NCBI GenBank assembly: GCA_019739215.1
Contig: JAHHDR010000042.1
Coordinates: forward strand, 186,001 to 250,000
DNA: 64,000 bases
From: Rhizobium sp.
GTDB taxonomy: Bacteria > Pseudomonadota > Alphaproteobacteria > Rhizobiales > Rhizobiaceae
Direction: 5' to 3'
Positions within the stretch are counted from its first letter, which is position 1. Each line of letters opens with the position of its first letter. The position numbers and the translations under genes were made by a program. Below are positions 1-8,881 of the stretch, one piece after another. The notes beneath the pieces are model-generated. The model had not been told where the DNA came from and made no database searches. It saw only the letters and a program-made list of their open reading frames with translations.

Positions 1-750
1 TGCACGCATTGCCTGCTGGTAGAGACCGCGGACTGTCTGGTCCTGGTCGACACCGGCTATGGATTGAAAGACGTGATGCGGACGTCGGCGGGAAGACTAC
101 CGCTCACTTGGCCGCTCATCCTCAATACACGCCTGCGCGAACAAGACACGGCCATCCATCAGGTGAAGGCGCTTGGCTTTTCGGCGCGCGATGTGCGCCA
201 TATCGTCCTCACGCATCTGGATTTCGACCATGCAGGCGGCATAGCGGATTTTCCAGAGGCCACAATTCATGTCATGTCGGGCGAAAGGCAGGCGGCTGAG
301 ACTGCGCGAGGCTTTGTCGCCCGGCAGCGCTACAGGCCTTCAATGTGGAAGGATGTCACAGACTGGCGAATGTACGAAGCTGAAGGCGAAGCATGGTTCG
401 GGTTTCGGTCGGTCCGCGATCTCCGCGGACTTCCGCCGGAGATACTCATGGTCCCATTGCCGGGGCATACCTTCGGTCATGCAGGGGTCGCGATCAAGTC
501 GGACGGCCGATGGATTCTGAATGCAGGAGACAGCTTCATGCATGATGGTCAACTCGACGTGGTACACCCGCACTGCCCGGTAGGAATCGAAGTCTACCAG
601 GCAATCATGAGCACCGATCGGCGCGCCCGTCTCGACAACATCGAGAGACTTCGCGAGCTCAAACGGAACCATGGTTCCGACGTGTCCATATTCGCCTCGC
701 ACGACGGCGTTCAACTCGCGGCCATGCGTGGCACGACCCCATCGGGCTAG
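1..750 (+). CDS. MBL-fold metallo-hydrolase, 5' end outside the window
   Basis: The frame is open from the first base (CLLVETADCLVLVDTGYG), so the first ATG at 64 is internal and the N-terminus lies upstream. The zinc-binding signature HLDFDHAGG, a later PLPGHTFGHAG histidine and an AGDSFMHDG aspartate give the metallo-beta-lactamase ligand set. The spacing resembles lactonase/hydrolase-type MBL enzymes (for example N-acyl-homoserine lactonase relatives), but the substrate cannot be told. It is convergent with the FixJ-like regulator and ends 7 bases from it. Confidence 0.85.
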   Translation, partial: CTHCLLVETADCLVLVDTGYGLKDVMRTSAGRLPLTWPLILNTRLREQDTAIHQVKALGFSARDVRHIVLTHLDFDHAGGIADFPEATIHVMSGERQAAETARGFVARQRYRPSMWKDVTDWRMYEAEGEAWFGFRSVRDLRGLPPEILMVPLPGHTFGHAGVAIKSDGRWILNAGDSFMHDGQLDVVHPHCPVGIEVYQAIMSTDRRARLDNIERLRELKRNHGSDVSIFASHDGVQLAAMRGTTPSG

Positions 751-757
751 CCGGGCT

Positions 758-1402
758 TCACGCGTCGGTCCGTCTGTCGGCGACAGCCTGTGTTCCTTTC
801 ACGATTTCTGCCATTCGCACCAGGTCCGGAAGCGTTTTCGCGCCCATCTTGCGCATGGCGGAACCGCGATGAATCTTGACGGTGATCTCGCTCAGTCCCA
901 GTTGGCCGGCCACCTGCTTATTGAGTAGGCCGGACGTCACCATGGTCATGACCTGTTGCTCGCGCAGGGACATCGCCTGGAATGTCTCGACCACTTTCGA
1001 CACGCTGGAGGTCTTCCGTCTTCCGATCCGGTCTTTTTCAATCGCCACGCCGACGGCGTCGAGCAGTTCCTGCTCCCGAAACGGCTTTGGCAGGAAATCG
1101 ACAGCGCCCGCTTTCATGGCCCTGACCGACATGGGAACGTCGGCATGTCCCGTCATCATCACAACCGGGAGATCGATACCGTATTCGCCGAGTTTCGACT
1201 GGAAATCGAGACCGCTGGTGCCCGGGAGTCTAACGTCCAGGAGAAGGCAGGCGGGTTCAGGACCAAGATCGGCGGCCAGGAAATCCTCGACATTCGAATA
1301 TGGCCGGCAGCCGATGCCAACGGACTCGAACAAGAGACACAGTGCCTGAGACAGGGACTTGTCGTCGTCGATCACATAGACGGTGGATGCGTTCGCAGAC
1401 AT
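758..1402 (-). CDS. FixJ-family two-component response regulator (REC + LuxR-type HTH)
   Basis: The 214-residue protein has a receiver domain with acidic cluster DDD at residues 12-14, phospho-acceptor Asp56 (LLLDVRLPG), a conserved Thr in MMTGH and Lys in LPKPF. A C-terminal LuxR-type helix-turn-helix (SLREQQVMTMV...LSEITVKIHR) follows. This is the FixJ/TodT layout of transcription factors phosphorylated by PAS kinases. The start at 1402 is chosen over an upstream ATG because an AGAGGGGA ribosome site precedes it. The PAS histidine kinase just upstream on the same strand is the likely partner. Confidence 0.9.
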   Translation of the reverse strand: MSANASTVYVIDDDKSLSQALCLLFESVGIGCRPYSNVEDFLAADLGPEPACLLLDVRLPGTSGLDFQSKLGEYGIDLPVVMMTGHADVPMSVRAMKAGAVDFLPKPFREQELLDAVGVAIEKDRIGRRKTSSVSKVVETFQAMSLREQQVMTMVTSGLLNKQVAGQLGLSEITVKIHRGSAMRKMGAKTLPDLVRMAEIVKGTQAVADRRTDA

Positions 1403-1529
1403 TGCCGGTCCCCTCTTTCGATCCGACGCCCACCCGGGCAATTCTTGATGAATGACAATATTCCACAGGTTCAACTGAGTGGCGAACTAAAAGTAGCAGA
1501 TGCCAAGCTCTGGCGGGGACGACCTTCCC

Positions 1530-3677
1530 TCACATTCGGAAATTTCCCGCCCCGCGCGTGCCATCGCCCGAAACGACATGTTCTGGCAGAGGCCTGACTT
1601 GAACCCTGGGCAGCAATGCCTTGAACAAGGCCCCGGAACCGGTGTTATCCGCAGTCAACTTGCCGCCATGCGCCTCGACGATCTGCTTGCAGATGGCGAG
1701 GCCCATGCCGAGCCCTGTCGTCTTGGTGGTGAAGAAGGTGTCAAAGAGACGAGGCAGGTTCTCGGCCGGCACGCCAAGGCCTCGGTCCTCGACCTCGATC
1801 GCGACGTGCTCGCCTTCGACACGGGTCCGAACCATCAGCACGCGCCTCGCATGCGGAACCTTCTGCATTTCCTGGATCGCATTGACGGAAAGATTGACCA
1901 GCACCTGCTGGAGTTGGACCGGATCGACCGCGACCGTCGCGCCGTCGTCCGCGAACGCCTTTTCAAGACGTACGGAATTGGCCTTGAGTTCGTGCTCGAC
2001 AAACCTCAGCGAGTCCTCGACGAGCGCCGCGACCTGCATCACCGCTTTGTCCGCTTCCTTTCCGGTCGCCATGTTCCGCGTCCGAGCGATCACGTCGGCT
2101 GCCCGCCGCGCATCCGCGATGATATTGTCGTGGATGACGACGAGCTTCTCCTTGTCGACAACAGTACGCTCGAGCATTCGCCGCCCCGCGGCTCCGTACG
2201 TCATGATGGCGCTGAGGGGCTGGTTGATCTCATGGGATATCGAGGCCGTCATCTCGCCCAGAAGCGCGAGCCTGGTATGATGAGCGAATGTCTCCTTGAG
2301 CTCTGCCAGCGCCGCTTCGGCCGCCACGCGTTCGCTGATGTCGATCAGACCGACAAGGAGCCGTCCCTCCGCCCTGAGCGCCGGAGAGGGATTGAACGAC
2401 ACGTGGACGGCCATTGTCGTGCCGTCCAGACGCACCTGCTCCGTCTCCTCCTCGAAGCCTGGAAGGAGGTAATATCCGGATTCGAGGGCGCGGATGAAGG
2501 TCCTCATTCCCTTCGACGACCAGAGACCCTTGACCGTCTTGCCGACAAGATCGCCCGCAGACGTGGCGCGATAGAGAGCCACCGCCGCGGCGTTCACCTC
2601 GGCGACAACGGTTGCCTCCATCGCTTCCTGCAGGAGATGCGGATTGGCCTCGAGGTGAGCCCTTAGGTCGGTGACGCCTTCCTGTTTCAGGCGGTTGAAT
2701 ATCTGCCACAGCCGTCGCGTATCCAGATGCAGGAGGCCCATGCTCATGGCCTGGAAAAGCTCGCGGTAACGGGCTTCGCTGGCGATGAGCTCGGCCTCCG
2801 AACGTTTCCGGTCGGAGATGTCGATGGCTCCCACGAGCACCGATCCCTTGCCCTCATGGCCCGGTGGCCAGCACACGGTGAAGAGGGCGTTGAATGGCGT
2901 GCCGTCAATGCGGGTGAGGATGGTCTCGGCCGAAAGGCGCGGCTCCCGCCGTATCGCATAGAGCAGCGCGTCGGCGAATAGATGCCTGCTCTGCCTGGGC
3001 CAGGCCGCCTCGATGTTGCCGCCGATCATCGCCTCCCGGCTCTCCGCGCCGAACATCTCCACTGTCTTCTCGTTCACGTCGAGGACGATGGTGTTGCGCA
3101 GCGCGGCCTCCAGCCAGGCCTCATCGTTGTGAAAGTGGTGTGCGAAGTCCGTGACGCCGGCCTGCATCAGTTCGCCGATCATCCGCCGAACGCCCGAGAA
3201 GTCGAGCTCCCAGAAAGAGGCAGCCATGGCCTGGAAGATGTTTTCGTAGCGGTGCGAGGCGATGCGAACCTGTTCAGCGATCTCATCGACGCGGGTGAGA
3301 TCGCGGCTCCGCTCGACGACGAAGGAAGGCGCACCCTGCTCATCGCGCTCCAGCGTCCAGTCGACGCCGATCTTCAATTCCGCTCCGGCGGACGAACGCC
3401 GGAAGAACTCACCCGACCACTCCCCGGCATCGAGGAGCAGACTTCTGATCGTAGCCAGGCCGTGAGGGTGGCGCGTCGCCAGGAGTTCATCGACGCTACG
3501 ACCCTGCGCCGCGTCGACGGGATGACCGTAGAGCGATTGCGCCGACTTGTTGACGAACAGGATAGCACCATCGGTGCCGAAGATGACGACGGCGTCAGGC
3601 ACCGTGTCGAGCGCCGATATCAGAGCGCGAACGTTCGGCAGTCTCATTTTTGCTGGCACCATGACTTCGACCGGCAT
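1530..3677 (-). CDS. PAS-domain sensor histidine kinase (FixL/TodS-like, soluble)
   Basis: The 715-residue protein has no obvious membrane segment. Three PAS-type segments lie in order at about residues 10-120, 140-290 and 300-455. A HisKA box with phospho-acceptor His (ASISHEINQPLSA) and a HATPase_c domain with N box (VNLSVNAIQEM), G1 (DRGLGVP) and G2 (TTGLGMGLAI) follow. The start at 3677 is preferred over the upstream ATG at 3767 because a strong AAGGAGGGAG site lies before it and it does not overlap the receiver gene. It probably phosphorylates the flanking FixJ-like regulator and the lone receiver; the signal is unknown. Confidence 0.9.
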   Translation of the reverse strand: MPVEVMVPAKMRLPNVRALISALDTVPDAVVIFGTDGAILFVNKSAQSLYGHPVDAAQGRSVDELLATRHPHGLATIRSLLLDAGEWSGEFFRRSSAGAELKIGVDWTLERDEQGAPSFVVERSRDLTRVDEIAEQVRIASHRYENIFQAMAASFWELDFSGVRRMIGELMQAGVTDFAHHFHNDEAWLEAALRNTIVLDVNEKTVEMFGAESREAMIGGNIEAAWPRQSRHLFADALLYAIRREPRLSAETILTRIDGTPFNALFTVCWPPGHEGKGSVLVGAIDISDRKRSEAELIASEARYRELFQAMSMGLLHLDTRRLWQIFNRLKQEGVTDLRAHLEANPHLLQEAMEATVVAEVNAAAVALYRATSAGDLVGKTVKGLWSSKGMRTFIRALESGYYLLPGFEEETEQVRLDGTTMAVHVSFNPSPALRAEGRLLVGLIDISERVAAEAALAELKETFAHHTRLALLGEMTASISHEINQPLSAIMTYGAAGRRMLERTVVDKEKLVVIHDNIIADARRAADVIARTRNMATGKEADKAVMQVAALVEDSLRFVEHELKANSVRLEKAFADDGATVAVDPVQLQQVLVNLSVNAIQEMQKVPHARRVLMVRTRVEGEHVAIEVEDRGLGVPAENLPRLFDTFFTTKTTGLGMGLAICKQIVEAHGGKLTADNTGSGALFKALLPRVQVRPLPEHVVSGDGTRGAGNFRM

Positions 3678-3694
3678 CGGTGCTCCCTCCTTCG

Positions 3695-4063
3695 TCAATG
3701 CCTGGAGAACACCCTGTCGAGACATTCGAGCAGTAACTCGCTCTCGAAAGGCTTGGACAGAAGGCAAACAGGACCCGACGCAATCGCGTCGTCAAGCGTG
3801 GTCTTTTCCTGAAGCGCCGTCATGATGATGACGGGCAGCGAGCCGCGCCGTTTCACCATGGCGCGGTTGAGCTCGATGCCGTTCATGCCCGGCATGTGAA
3901 TGTCGGTGATGAGGCAGTCCGTCGTGTCCGCTTCGGCCGATCGGAGAAAGGCTTCGGCGGTTTCAAAACCTGTCGCGACGTAGTCCGAAGCCTGGAGCAA
4001 GCTGACCAGTGCGTTCCGTAGCGATGTGTCGTCATCGACGACGGCAACCGAGATTTCGCTCAC
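3695..4063 (-). CDS. Stand-alone receiver-domain response regulator
   Basis: The 122-residue protein is a complete receiver domain and nothing else: acidic cluster DDD at 10-12, phospho-acceptor Asp54 (LITDIHMPG), IIMTAL Thr and LSKPF Lys. It begins at a GTG preceded by GGGTGGGA. It ends 17 bases before the PAS kinase start on the same strand, so the two are probably cotranscribed. With no output domain it may act as a phosphate sink, a phosphorelay shuttle or a protein-binding adaptor for the kinase. Confidence 0.87.
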   Translation of the reverse strand: MSEISVAVVDDDTSLRNALVSLLQASDYVATGFETAEAFLRSAEADTTDCLITDIHMPGMNGIELNRAMVKRRGSLPVIIMTALQEKTTLDDAIASGPVCLLSKPFESELLLECLDRVFSRH

Positions 4064-4180
4064 GATAATTTCCCACCCACCGGCCTGTGAAATAGAAGCA
4101 TAAGCGATCCGGACGGCTTTGCGGAATCATACAAAGGTTTATCCGCTCGGAACTCCGGTCGCCTATCCCCAGTTGCGGCA

Positions 4181-4780
4181 TCAGCCGAACATCTTCGCCG
4201 CGATCCTGGCGACATGCGCGCCCTGATAGCGCGCCCCGTCCAACTCCACGGTCGACGGCTGGCGCGAACCGTCGGTTCCGGCGATGGTCGCGGCCCCATA
4301 GGGCGACCCGCCCTTGACATCCTCGACGCCGGACTGCCCTGCAAATGCATAAGGAAGACCGACGACGACCATGCCGTGGTGCAGGAGCGTCGGTATGAAG
4401 CCGAGGATGGTGGTTTCCTGGCCACCATGCTGGGTCGCCGATGACGTGAAGACGGAGCCAATTTTGCCAACCAGCTTGCCCTGCGCCCAGAGGCCCCCGG
4501 TCTGGTCGATGAAGTGCCGCATCTGCGCGGTAACCGTGCCGAAACGCGTGCCGGAACCGAAGATGATCGCATCGTACTGATCGAGTTCCGACGGTGACGC
4601 CACCGGCGCGGATTGGTCTGTCTTGTAGCCGCGTGACGCGCAGATTTCGTCCGAGAAGAGTTCAGGAACGCGCTTGACGTTCACCTCCGCCCCCTCAGAG
4701 CGAGCGCCCTCGGCGATCGCATGCGCCATAGTCTCTATGTGACCGTATGCCGAATAGTAGAGGACCAAAACTTTGGCCAT
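4181..4780 (-). CDS. wrbA: NAD(P)H:quinone oxidoreductase, WrbA type
   Basis: The 199-residue flavodoxin-fold protein starts with the FMN phosphate-binding loop YYSAYGHIETMA. It then carries the WrbA segments GSGTRFGTVTAQMRHFID (dimer/tetramer and FMN contact), TSSATQHGGQETT and GGSPYGAATIAG. WrbA enzymes reduce quinones by two electrons and protect against redox stress. The ATG at 4780 is chosen over the one six bases upstream because its AAAGGAG site sits seven bases away. It opens a minus-strand block of hydrolases and an SDR that looks like a stress or xenobiotic-response group. Confidence 0.93.
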   Translation of the reverse strand: MAKVLVLYYSAYGHIETMAHAIAEGARSEGAEVNVKRVPELFSDEICASRGYKTDQSAPVASPSELDQYDAIIFGSGTRFGTVTAQMRHFIDQTGGLWAQGKLVGKIGSVFTSSATQHGGQETTILGFIPTLLHHGMVVVGLPYAFAGQSGVEDVKGGSPYGAATIAGTDGSRQPSTVELDGARYQGAHVARIAAKMFG

Positions 4781-4905
4781 TGTCATTCTCCTTTGTCGAT
4801 GAGGTCGAGTGTTTTGCGGACAGGGACGCCCTGACGGTGACCTGATCGGTCACCGCGTCTTTCGTGTCGGACGGGATCGAGCTTGTCAGGCAGGCGCGGC
4901 CGGCG

Positions 4906-5808
4906 TCACAGCTCCGCCTTCAGGAAGGCATGGATGTAATCGGCCGAAAGCTGCGGAAACTGATGGTGCGGCCCGTGTCCAGTACGGGGCATGACCAGAA
5001 GCTGGGCTCGCGGTATCTTGCGGACGAGCGGGAACCAGTTGTCTGCAGGCGTGCCGGGGTCGTTATCGCCGCAGATAATCAGCATGGGCACGTTGGACTT
5101 TGTCAGCGCCTCGCGGATGCCCTGCTTGTCTTCGTGAAACTTCTGGGCGGCGGCAAAATAGGGGTTGAATTCGTCCATAGTGGACGGGATACGCTCGGTG
5201 ACTCCGGGGCGAGCGTAAATGCGGTCATGCGACGCCTTGGCCGCAGCGAGGCTCTCTGCATAGGCAGGTTCGAAGAATAGCGTTTCTTCATCCTTCAGGT
5301 CGTTGACGGGCTTAACCGCGAGCTTGAACCAGTCGTCGCGCATGGCGTGCTCGACCTCGCCAGCGGGGTTGGTGCCCATGAGGACGGCCCGATTGACCAT
5401 CTCGGGATGCTTGACAAGGAAGGTCTGGCCGAGTGCTCCGCCCCATGACCAGCTCACCAGATTGAACTTGCGGACCCCGACCGCCTCGGCGAACTTCGCC
5501 ATCGTGTCGGCGACCACGACCATGTCGGGTGCGAGTTGGCCCTCTGAATAGCCGACGCCGGGATAGTCGACCATGATGACACGGTAGCCGTCCGCCAGCG
5601 CATCGACGAAGGCCGGGTCCCAGGTGTCGATGGTTCCACGCAGCCGGGTAAACATAATGATCGGGTCGCCGGACCCGATTTCGCGGTAGGCGAGCTTCAC
5701 GCCGCCGACGTCTACGAACTTCGTTTCGGCGCTGCCGGCAGTCTCGCTTGCGAAGACCTGGAACGGCAACCAGACGAAAAACATGAACAATGCGATGATG
5801 TATTTCAT
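4906..5808 (-). CDS. Secreted alpha/beta hydrolase
   Basis: The 300-residue protein begins with a signal peptide (MKYIIALFMFFVWLPFQVFA). The mature part is an alpha/beta hydrolase: oxyanion region near FTRLRGTIDTW, nucleophile elbow SWSWGGA, acid region ICGDNDPGTP and catalytic His in RTGHGPHH. The elbow is Ser-Trp-Ser-Trp-Gly rather than the common Gly-X-Ser-X-Gly. The start at 5808 follows AAGGATCACGTCA and creates the signal peptide; longer ATG-initiated frames add only low-complexity residues. The substrate is not evident. Confidence 0.87.
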   Translation of the reverse strand: MKYIIALFMFFVWLPFQVFASETAGSAETKFVDVGGVKLAYREIGSGDPIIMFTRLRGTIDTWDPAFVDALADGYRVIMVDYPGVGYSEGQLAPDMVVVADTMAKFAEAVGVRKFNLVSWSWGGALGQTFLVKHPEMVNRAVLMGTNPAGEVEHAMRDDWFKLAVKPVNDLKDEETLFFEPAYAESLAAAKASHDRIYARPGVTERIPSTMDEFNPYFAAAQKFHEDKQGIREALTKSNVPMLIICGDNDPGTPADNWFPLVRKIPRAQLLVMPRTGHGPHHQFPQLSADYIHAFLKAEL

Positions 5809-5978
5809 TGACGTGATCCTTCGGGTTGGGGTTGGGGCTGGGGCTGCGACGGCCGCCGTCGTTCGCCAGCCATGGAGTTGACGGTGCGTCCCGCGGGAGG
5901 AACGGGACGCTTCGGAGCGAGGGGTCGCAAGTGGCGGCACATGCGAGGTCGACGCTAAGGAAATTCGGCACCGGGGGC

Positions 5979-6776
5979 CTAATGGGCGACCGAGCTCAAG
6001 TACCGGGCGGCGGGTCTGTCGAGGGAAAGATGCGGCCCCAGTTCATGGCGGGCGGCGTCAAGCGCCCTCCAGAGGTCCTCGTTGCCGAGCGATGGGATGG
6101 TGACGACCTCGCCCGCATCGAAGCCCGCAAGCGCGGCGTCGACCATGTGGCCGGCGTCCATCATCATCCCGGCGGGGATGACGGCGGTGTCGACACCCGC
6201 GCGCTCGAATATTTCGGTCCTGGTGAAGCCGGGCAGGACCGCTTGAATTCGGACGCCTTTGGGCCGAAGTTCGATGTCGAGGGCCTGGGTCAGCGAGAGC
6301 ACGAACGCCTTGCCCGCAGCGTAGCTGCCGTTAAAGCGTTCGGGCATCAACGCGACCACTGACGCGATGTTGATGATCGCTCCCGAACCTCTCGTGCTGA
6401 AAGACTTCGCCGCCGCGACCGTCAGCGCATGCAGCACGTCGACGTTGAGAAAGACCATCCGGTCAAGGGCGTCCTCGCTGGAACTCAAGACGCCCCCGTT
6501 GAGGCCGATGCCGGCACTGTTGACGATCAGATCGACATGCCTGTCCTCGCGGATGCGCTTGAGCAGGAGGTCGAGGTCGCCGCGTGTGCTCAGATCGAGG
6601 GGCAGCGGTGTTGTGGCGACCGCGTACTTCCCGGTAAGGTGATTGGCGGCGTTGCGGAGCCTCTCAAGATCGCGAGCGACCATGATGAGGTCGTAGCCTC
6701 GTGCCGCGAGCCTGTCGGCGTATACTGCGCCGATACCGGAAGACGCCCCGGTGACGATTGCGATGGGTCTGGACAT
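5979..6776 (-). CDS. Short-chain dehydrogenase/reductase (SDR)
   Basis: The 265-residue protein has the classical SDR features in order: nucleotide-binding TGASSGIGAVYA near residue 9, NSAGIG motif, catalytic Ser in NIASVVAL and YAAGK (Tyr-X3-Lys). It resembles the DltE/short-chain reductases that act on carbonyl substrates with NAD(P)H. An AAGGAG site precedes the ATG. It lies in the same direction as the flanking hydrolase genes with gaps below 200 bases, so cotranscription is plausible. Confidence 0.9.
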   Translation of the reverse strand: MSRPIAIVTGASSGIGAVYADRLAARGYDLIMVARDLERLRNAANHLTGKYAVATTPLPLDLSTRGDLDLLLKRIREDRHVDLIVNSAGIGLNGGVLSSSEDALDRMVFLNVDVLHALTVAAAKSFSTRGSGAIINIASVVALMPERFNGSYAAGKAFVLSLTQALDIELRPKGVRIQAVLPGFTRTEIFERAGVDTAVIPAGMMMDAGHMVDAALAGFDAGEVVTIPSLGNEDLWRALDAARHELGPHLSLDRPAARYLSSVAH

Positions 6777-6854
6777 GGTGGTCTCCTTGTTCGGCTGCGA
6801 TGGGCGATATTTGCGCGGAGCGCGCGGGACCGCTGTAGTCCCGCACGTCGCAGT

Positions 6855-7676
6855 TCATGCAGCGTGGGCGACACTAAGGCGCTGGACGTTCGACGCGTCG
6901 GCGCGCGCATGGCGCACCGCCCAATCGAGCGCGAAATCGGCGACCTCTTCCCAGCCTGTCTCAATGCAGGTGAAATGTGAGCGGTCCTCGAAAATCTTGA
7001 GGGCCGTCTGCGAGGGCGCGCGCTTCTGCTTGTCGTAGATCGCCCTGGTCATGCTCGCATCGGCGATGAGGTCGAGGCCGCCGCCGATAAGGAGCAGCGG
7101 AGCGCGGTCCGGGTTGTCCCACCGTATCTTGCCGACCGATGTGAGGATGCCGTCCCAGTAGACCTTGCCCGCCGTCGGCACGATGTAGCGGTCATAGTAG
7201 TAGTCGACCTTGTCTTTCGGAAGCGCATTCGCGAAGCGATTGCCGAAGAACTTGCGCGACATGTGCATGGTGCGCTTCCAACTGCCCCAAGACCCCAGGA
7301 CGGGGAATGCGGATACGATCGAGTGGATTCCGAGGCGGACACCGGTTGTCGGTGCGGGGTCAATCGCAACGCCGGCGACGCCGAAGCCGCGGTCGAGCAA
7401 TATCTGGGTCCAGACTCCGCCAGCCGAATGGCCGATCAGAATGGGTGCCTCGGGCAGCTTGCGGATTTCGGCCTCGAGGTGATCGACGATACCCTTGACG
7501 CCGACGGTCTTGAGCATGGGATGTGGGCTGGCGCGCAGTTCGGCCGGATCGCGGTCGTCGTAGGGCCAGTTCGGTGTGACCACCGTGAAGCCCTTGGCCT
7601 CGTAGCGGGCCTTGAAGCCCTCCCAGCTCTTGGCGTTTAACCAGGCTCCGTGGATAAGCATGATGGTCTTCGTCAT
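6855..7676 (-). CDS. Cytosolic alpha/beta hydrolase
   Basis: The 273-residue protein has an HGAW oxyanion motif at residues 9-12, the nucleophile elbow GHSAGG, an Asp in the LLIGGGLDLIAD region and a late His in EDRSHFTC. No signal peptide is visible, unlike the neighbouring hydrolase. AAGGAGAATTCC precedes the ATG. The closest general description is an esterase/lipase-like hydrolase; the substrate cannot be inferred. It lies between the SDR and the chloroperoxidase-like gene in the same orientation. Confidence 0.87.
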   Translation of the reverse strand: MTKTIMLIHGAWLNAKSWEGFKARYEAKGFTVVTPNWPYDDRDPAELRASPHPMLKTVGVKGIVDHLEAEIRKLPEAPILIGHSAGGVWTQILLDRGFGVAGVAIDPAPTTGVRLGIHSIVSAFPVLGSWGSWKRTMHMSRKFFGNRFANALPKDKVDYYYDRYIVPTAGKVYWDGILTSVGKIRWDNPDRAPLLLIGGGLDLIADASMTRAIYDKQKRAPSQTALKIFEDRSHFTCIETGWEEVADFALDWAVRHARADASNVQRLSVAHAA

Positions 7677-7713
7677 CGGAATTCTCCTTGATCGGGCTGT
7701 TTGAGCGAGGGCC

Positions 7714-8700
7714 TCAGGCCGAGGTCTTGAAGAACGCCAGGAGGTCGGCGTTGATCACGTCGGGATGTGTCGTGCACATGCCGTGCGGCAGGCCCGCATA
7801 GGTCTTGAGCGTGCCGTTCTTGAGCAGCTTTGCCGACAGCGGCGCGGAGTCGGCGTAGGGGACGATCTGGTCGTCGTCGCCATGCATTACCAGCACCGGA
7901 AGATCGATCTTCTTCAGGTCCTCGGTGAAGTCGGTTTCCGAGAAGGCCTTGATGCAGTCGTAGTGCGCCTTGGCACCACCCATCATGCCCTGCCGCCACC
8001 AATTCTGGATGACGCCTTCCGAGACCTGGGCACCGGGACGGTTGAAGCCGTAGAACGGGCCGGCGGGGACATCGCGGAAGAATTGAGCGCGGTTGGCTAT
8101 CAGTGCTGCGCGGAAGCCGTCGAACACCTCGATCGGCAGGCCGCCGGGGTTCTTCTCCGACTTCACCATGATCGGCGGGACGGCACCGATGATGACAGCC
8201 TTGGAGACGCGGCCGGGCTTCGAGCGGGCGACATAGTGGACCACTTCGCCGCCGCCCGTGGAGTGGCCGACATGGATGGCGTTCCGGAGGTCGAGCTTCT
8301 CTGCCAAATCAGCGACGTCTGCGGCGTACGTGTCCATCTCGTTGCCGGTGTCGGTCTGGGTCGAGCGGCCGTGGCCACGGCGGTCATGGGCGATGACGCG
8401 GAAGCCTTGGCTGAGGAAGAACATCATCTGGTTGTCCCAGTCATCCGCCGAGAGCGGCCAGCCATGATGGAAGACGATCGCCTGGGCGTCCTTCGGACCC
8501 CAGTCCTTGTAGAAGATTTCGGTGCCGTCGTTCGTGGTGATGGTGGACATGATGAAGTTCCCTTGCTCGGTTGAGTTTGCTGCGATGGCGGCCGGAGCCA
8601 TCTTCGGAAGAGCCGCGACGGCGAGCACCGTGGCTCCGCCGAGAAGCAGGTCGCGCCGGGTCGTGGTGATCCAAGGCTGTGCTGACGTGGTGGCGTTCAT
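7714..8700 (-). CDS. Tat-exported cofactor-free haloperoxidase/alpha-beta hydrolase
   Basis: The 328-residue protein has a twin-arginine leader (TTRRDLLLGG) and a long hydrophobic stretch, then a segment typical of non-heme chloroperoxidases: FHHGWPLSADDWD, HDRRGHGRS, nucleophile GHSTGGGEV, VMHGDDDQIVP with the catalytic Asp, and the His in GLPHGMC. Family members are esterases that can perform perhydrolysis and so oxidise halides. The start at 8700 follows AAGGAGACGAAC; a longer frame reaching 9027 has no support. Export of a cytosolic-looking fold through Tat is consistent with the neighbouring Tat metallo-hydrolase. Confidence 0.9.
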   Translation of the reverse strand: MNATTSAQPWITTTRRDLLLGGATVLAVAALPKMAPAAIAANSTEQGNFIMSTITTNDGTEIFYKDWGPKDAQAIVFHHGWPLSADDWDNQMMFFLSQGFRVIAHDRRGHGRSTQTDTGNEMDTYAADVADLAEKLDLRNAIHVGHSTGGGEVVHYVARSKPGRVSKAVIIGAVPPIMVKSEKNPGGLPIEVFDGFRAALIANRAQFFRDVPAGPFYGFNRPGAQVSEGVIQNWWRQGMMGGAKAHYDCIKAFSETDFTEDLKKIDLPVLVMHGDDDQIVPYADSAPLSAKLLKNGTLKTYAGLPHGMCTTHPDVINADLLAFFKTSA

Positions 8701-8823
8701 GTTCGTCTCCTTGGCGGCGTGAATGCCTCTGTTCGACGAGATGAAGCGTGGCGGACCGGGCCGTGTAACGCGAGTAAAGGGTCGTAAATCGGTGATAATC
8801 GAAGTTCCGGCCAATTCACGGGC

Positions 8824-8858
8824 ATAAAGAAGGGGACCCGGCCACAGGCCAGGTCCCC
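8824..8858 (-). terminator. Intrinsic terminator after the Tat metallo-hydrolase gene
   Basis: On the minus strand GGGGACC and GGTCCCC pair across a GC-rich inner stem with a short loop (8832-8838 with 8852-8858). They are followed by TTCTTTAT. It lies 24 bases past the stop codon of the metallo-hydrolase gene and upstream of the haloperoxidase gene, so it probably separates the two transcripts. Confidence 0.6.
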
Positions 8859-8881
8859 AGGAAATCGCGGTCGGGCGTCGG

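Noticed and set aside
9..299. Short plus-strand frame at the window start
   Set aside because: It is out of frame with the MBL gene that is open from base 1 and has zinc-binding motifs.
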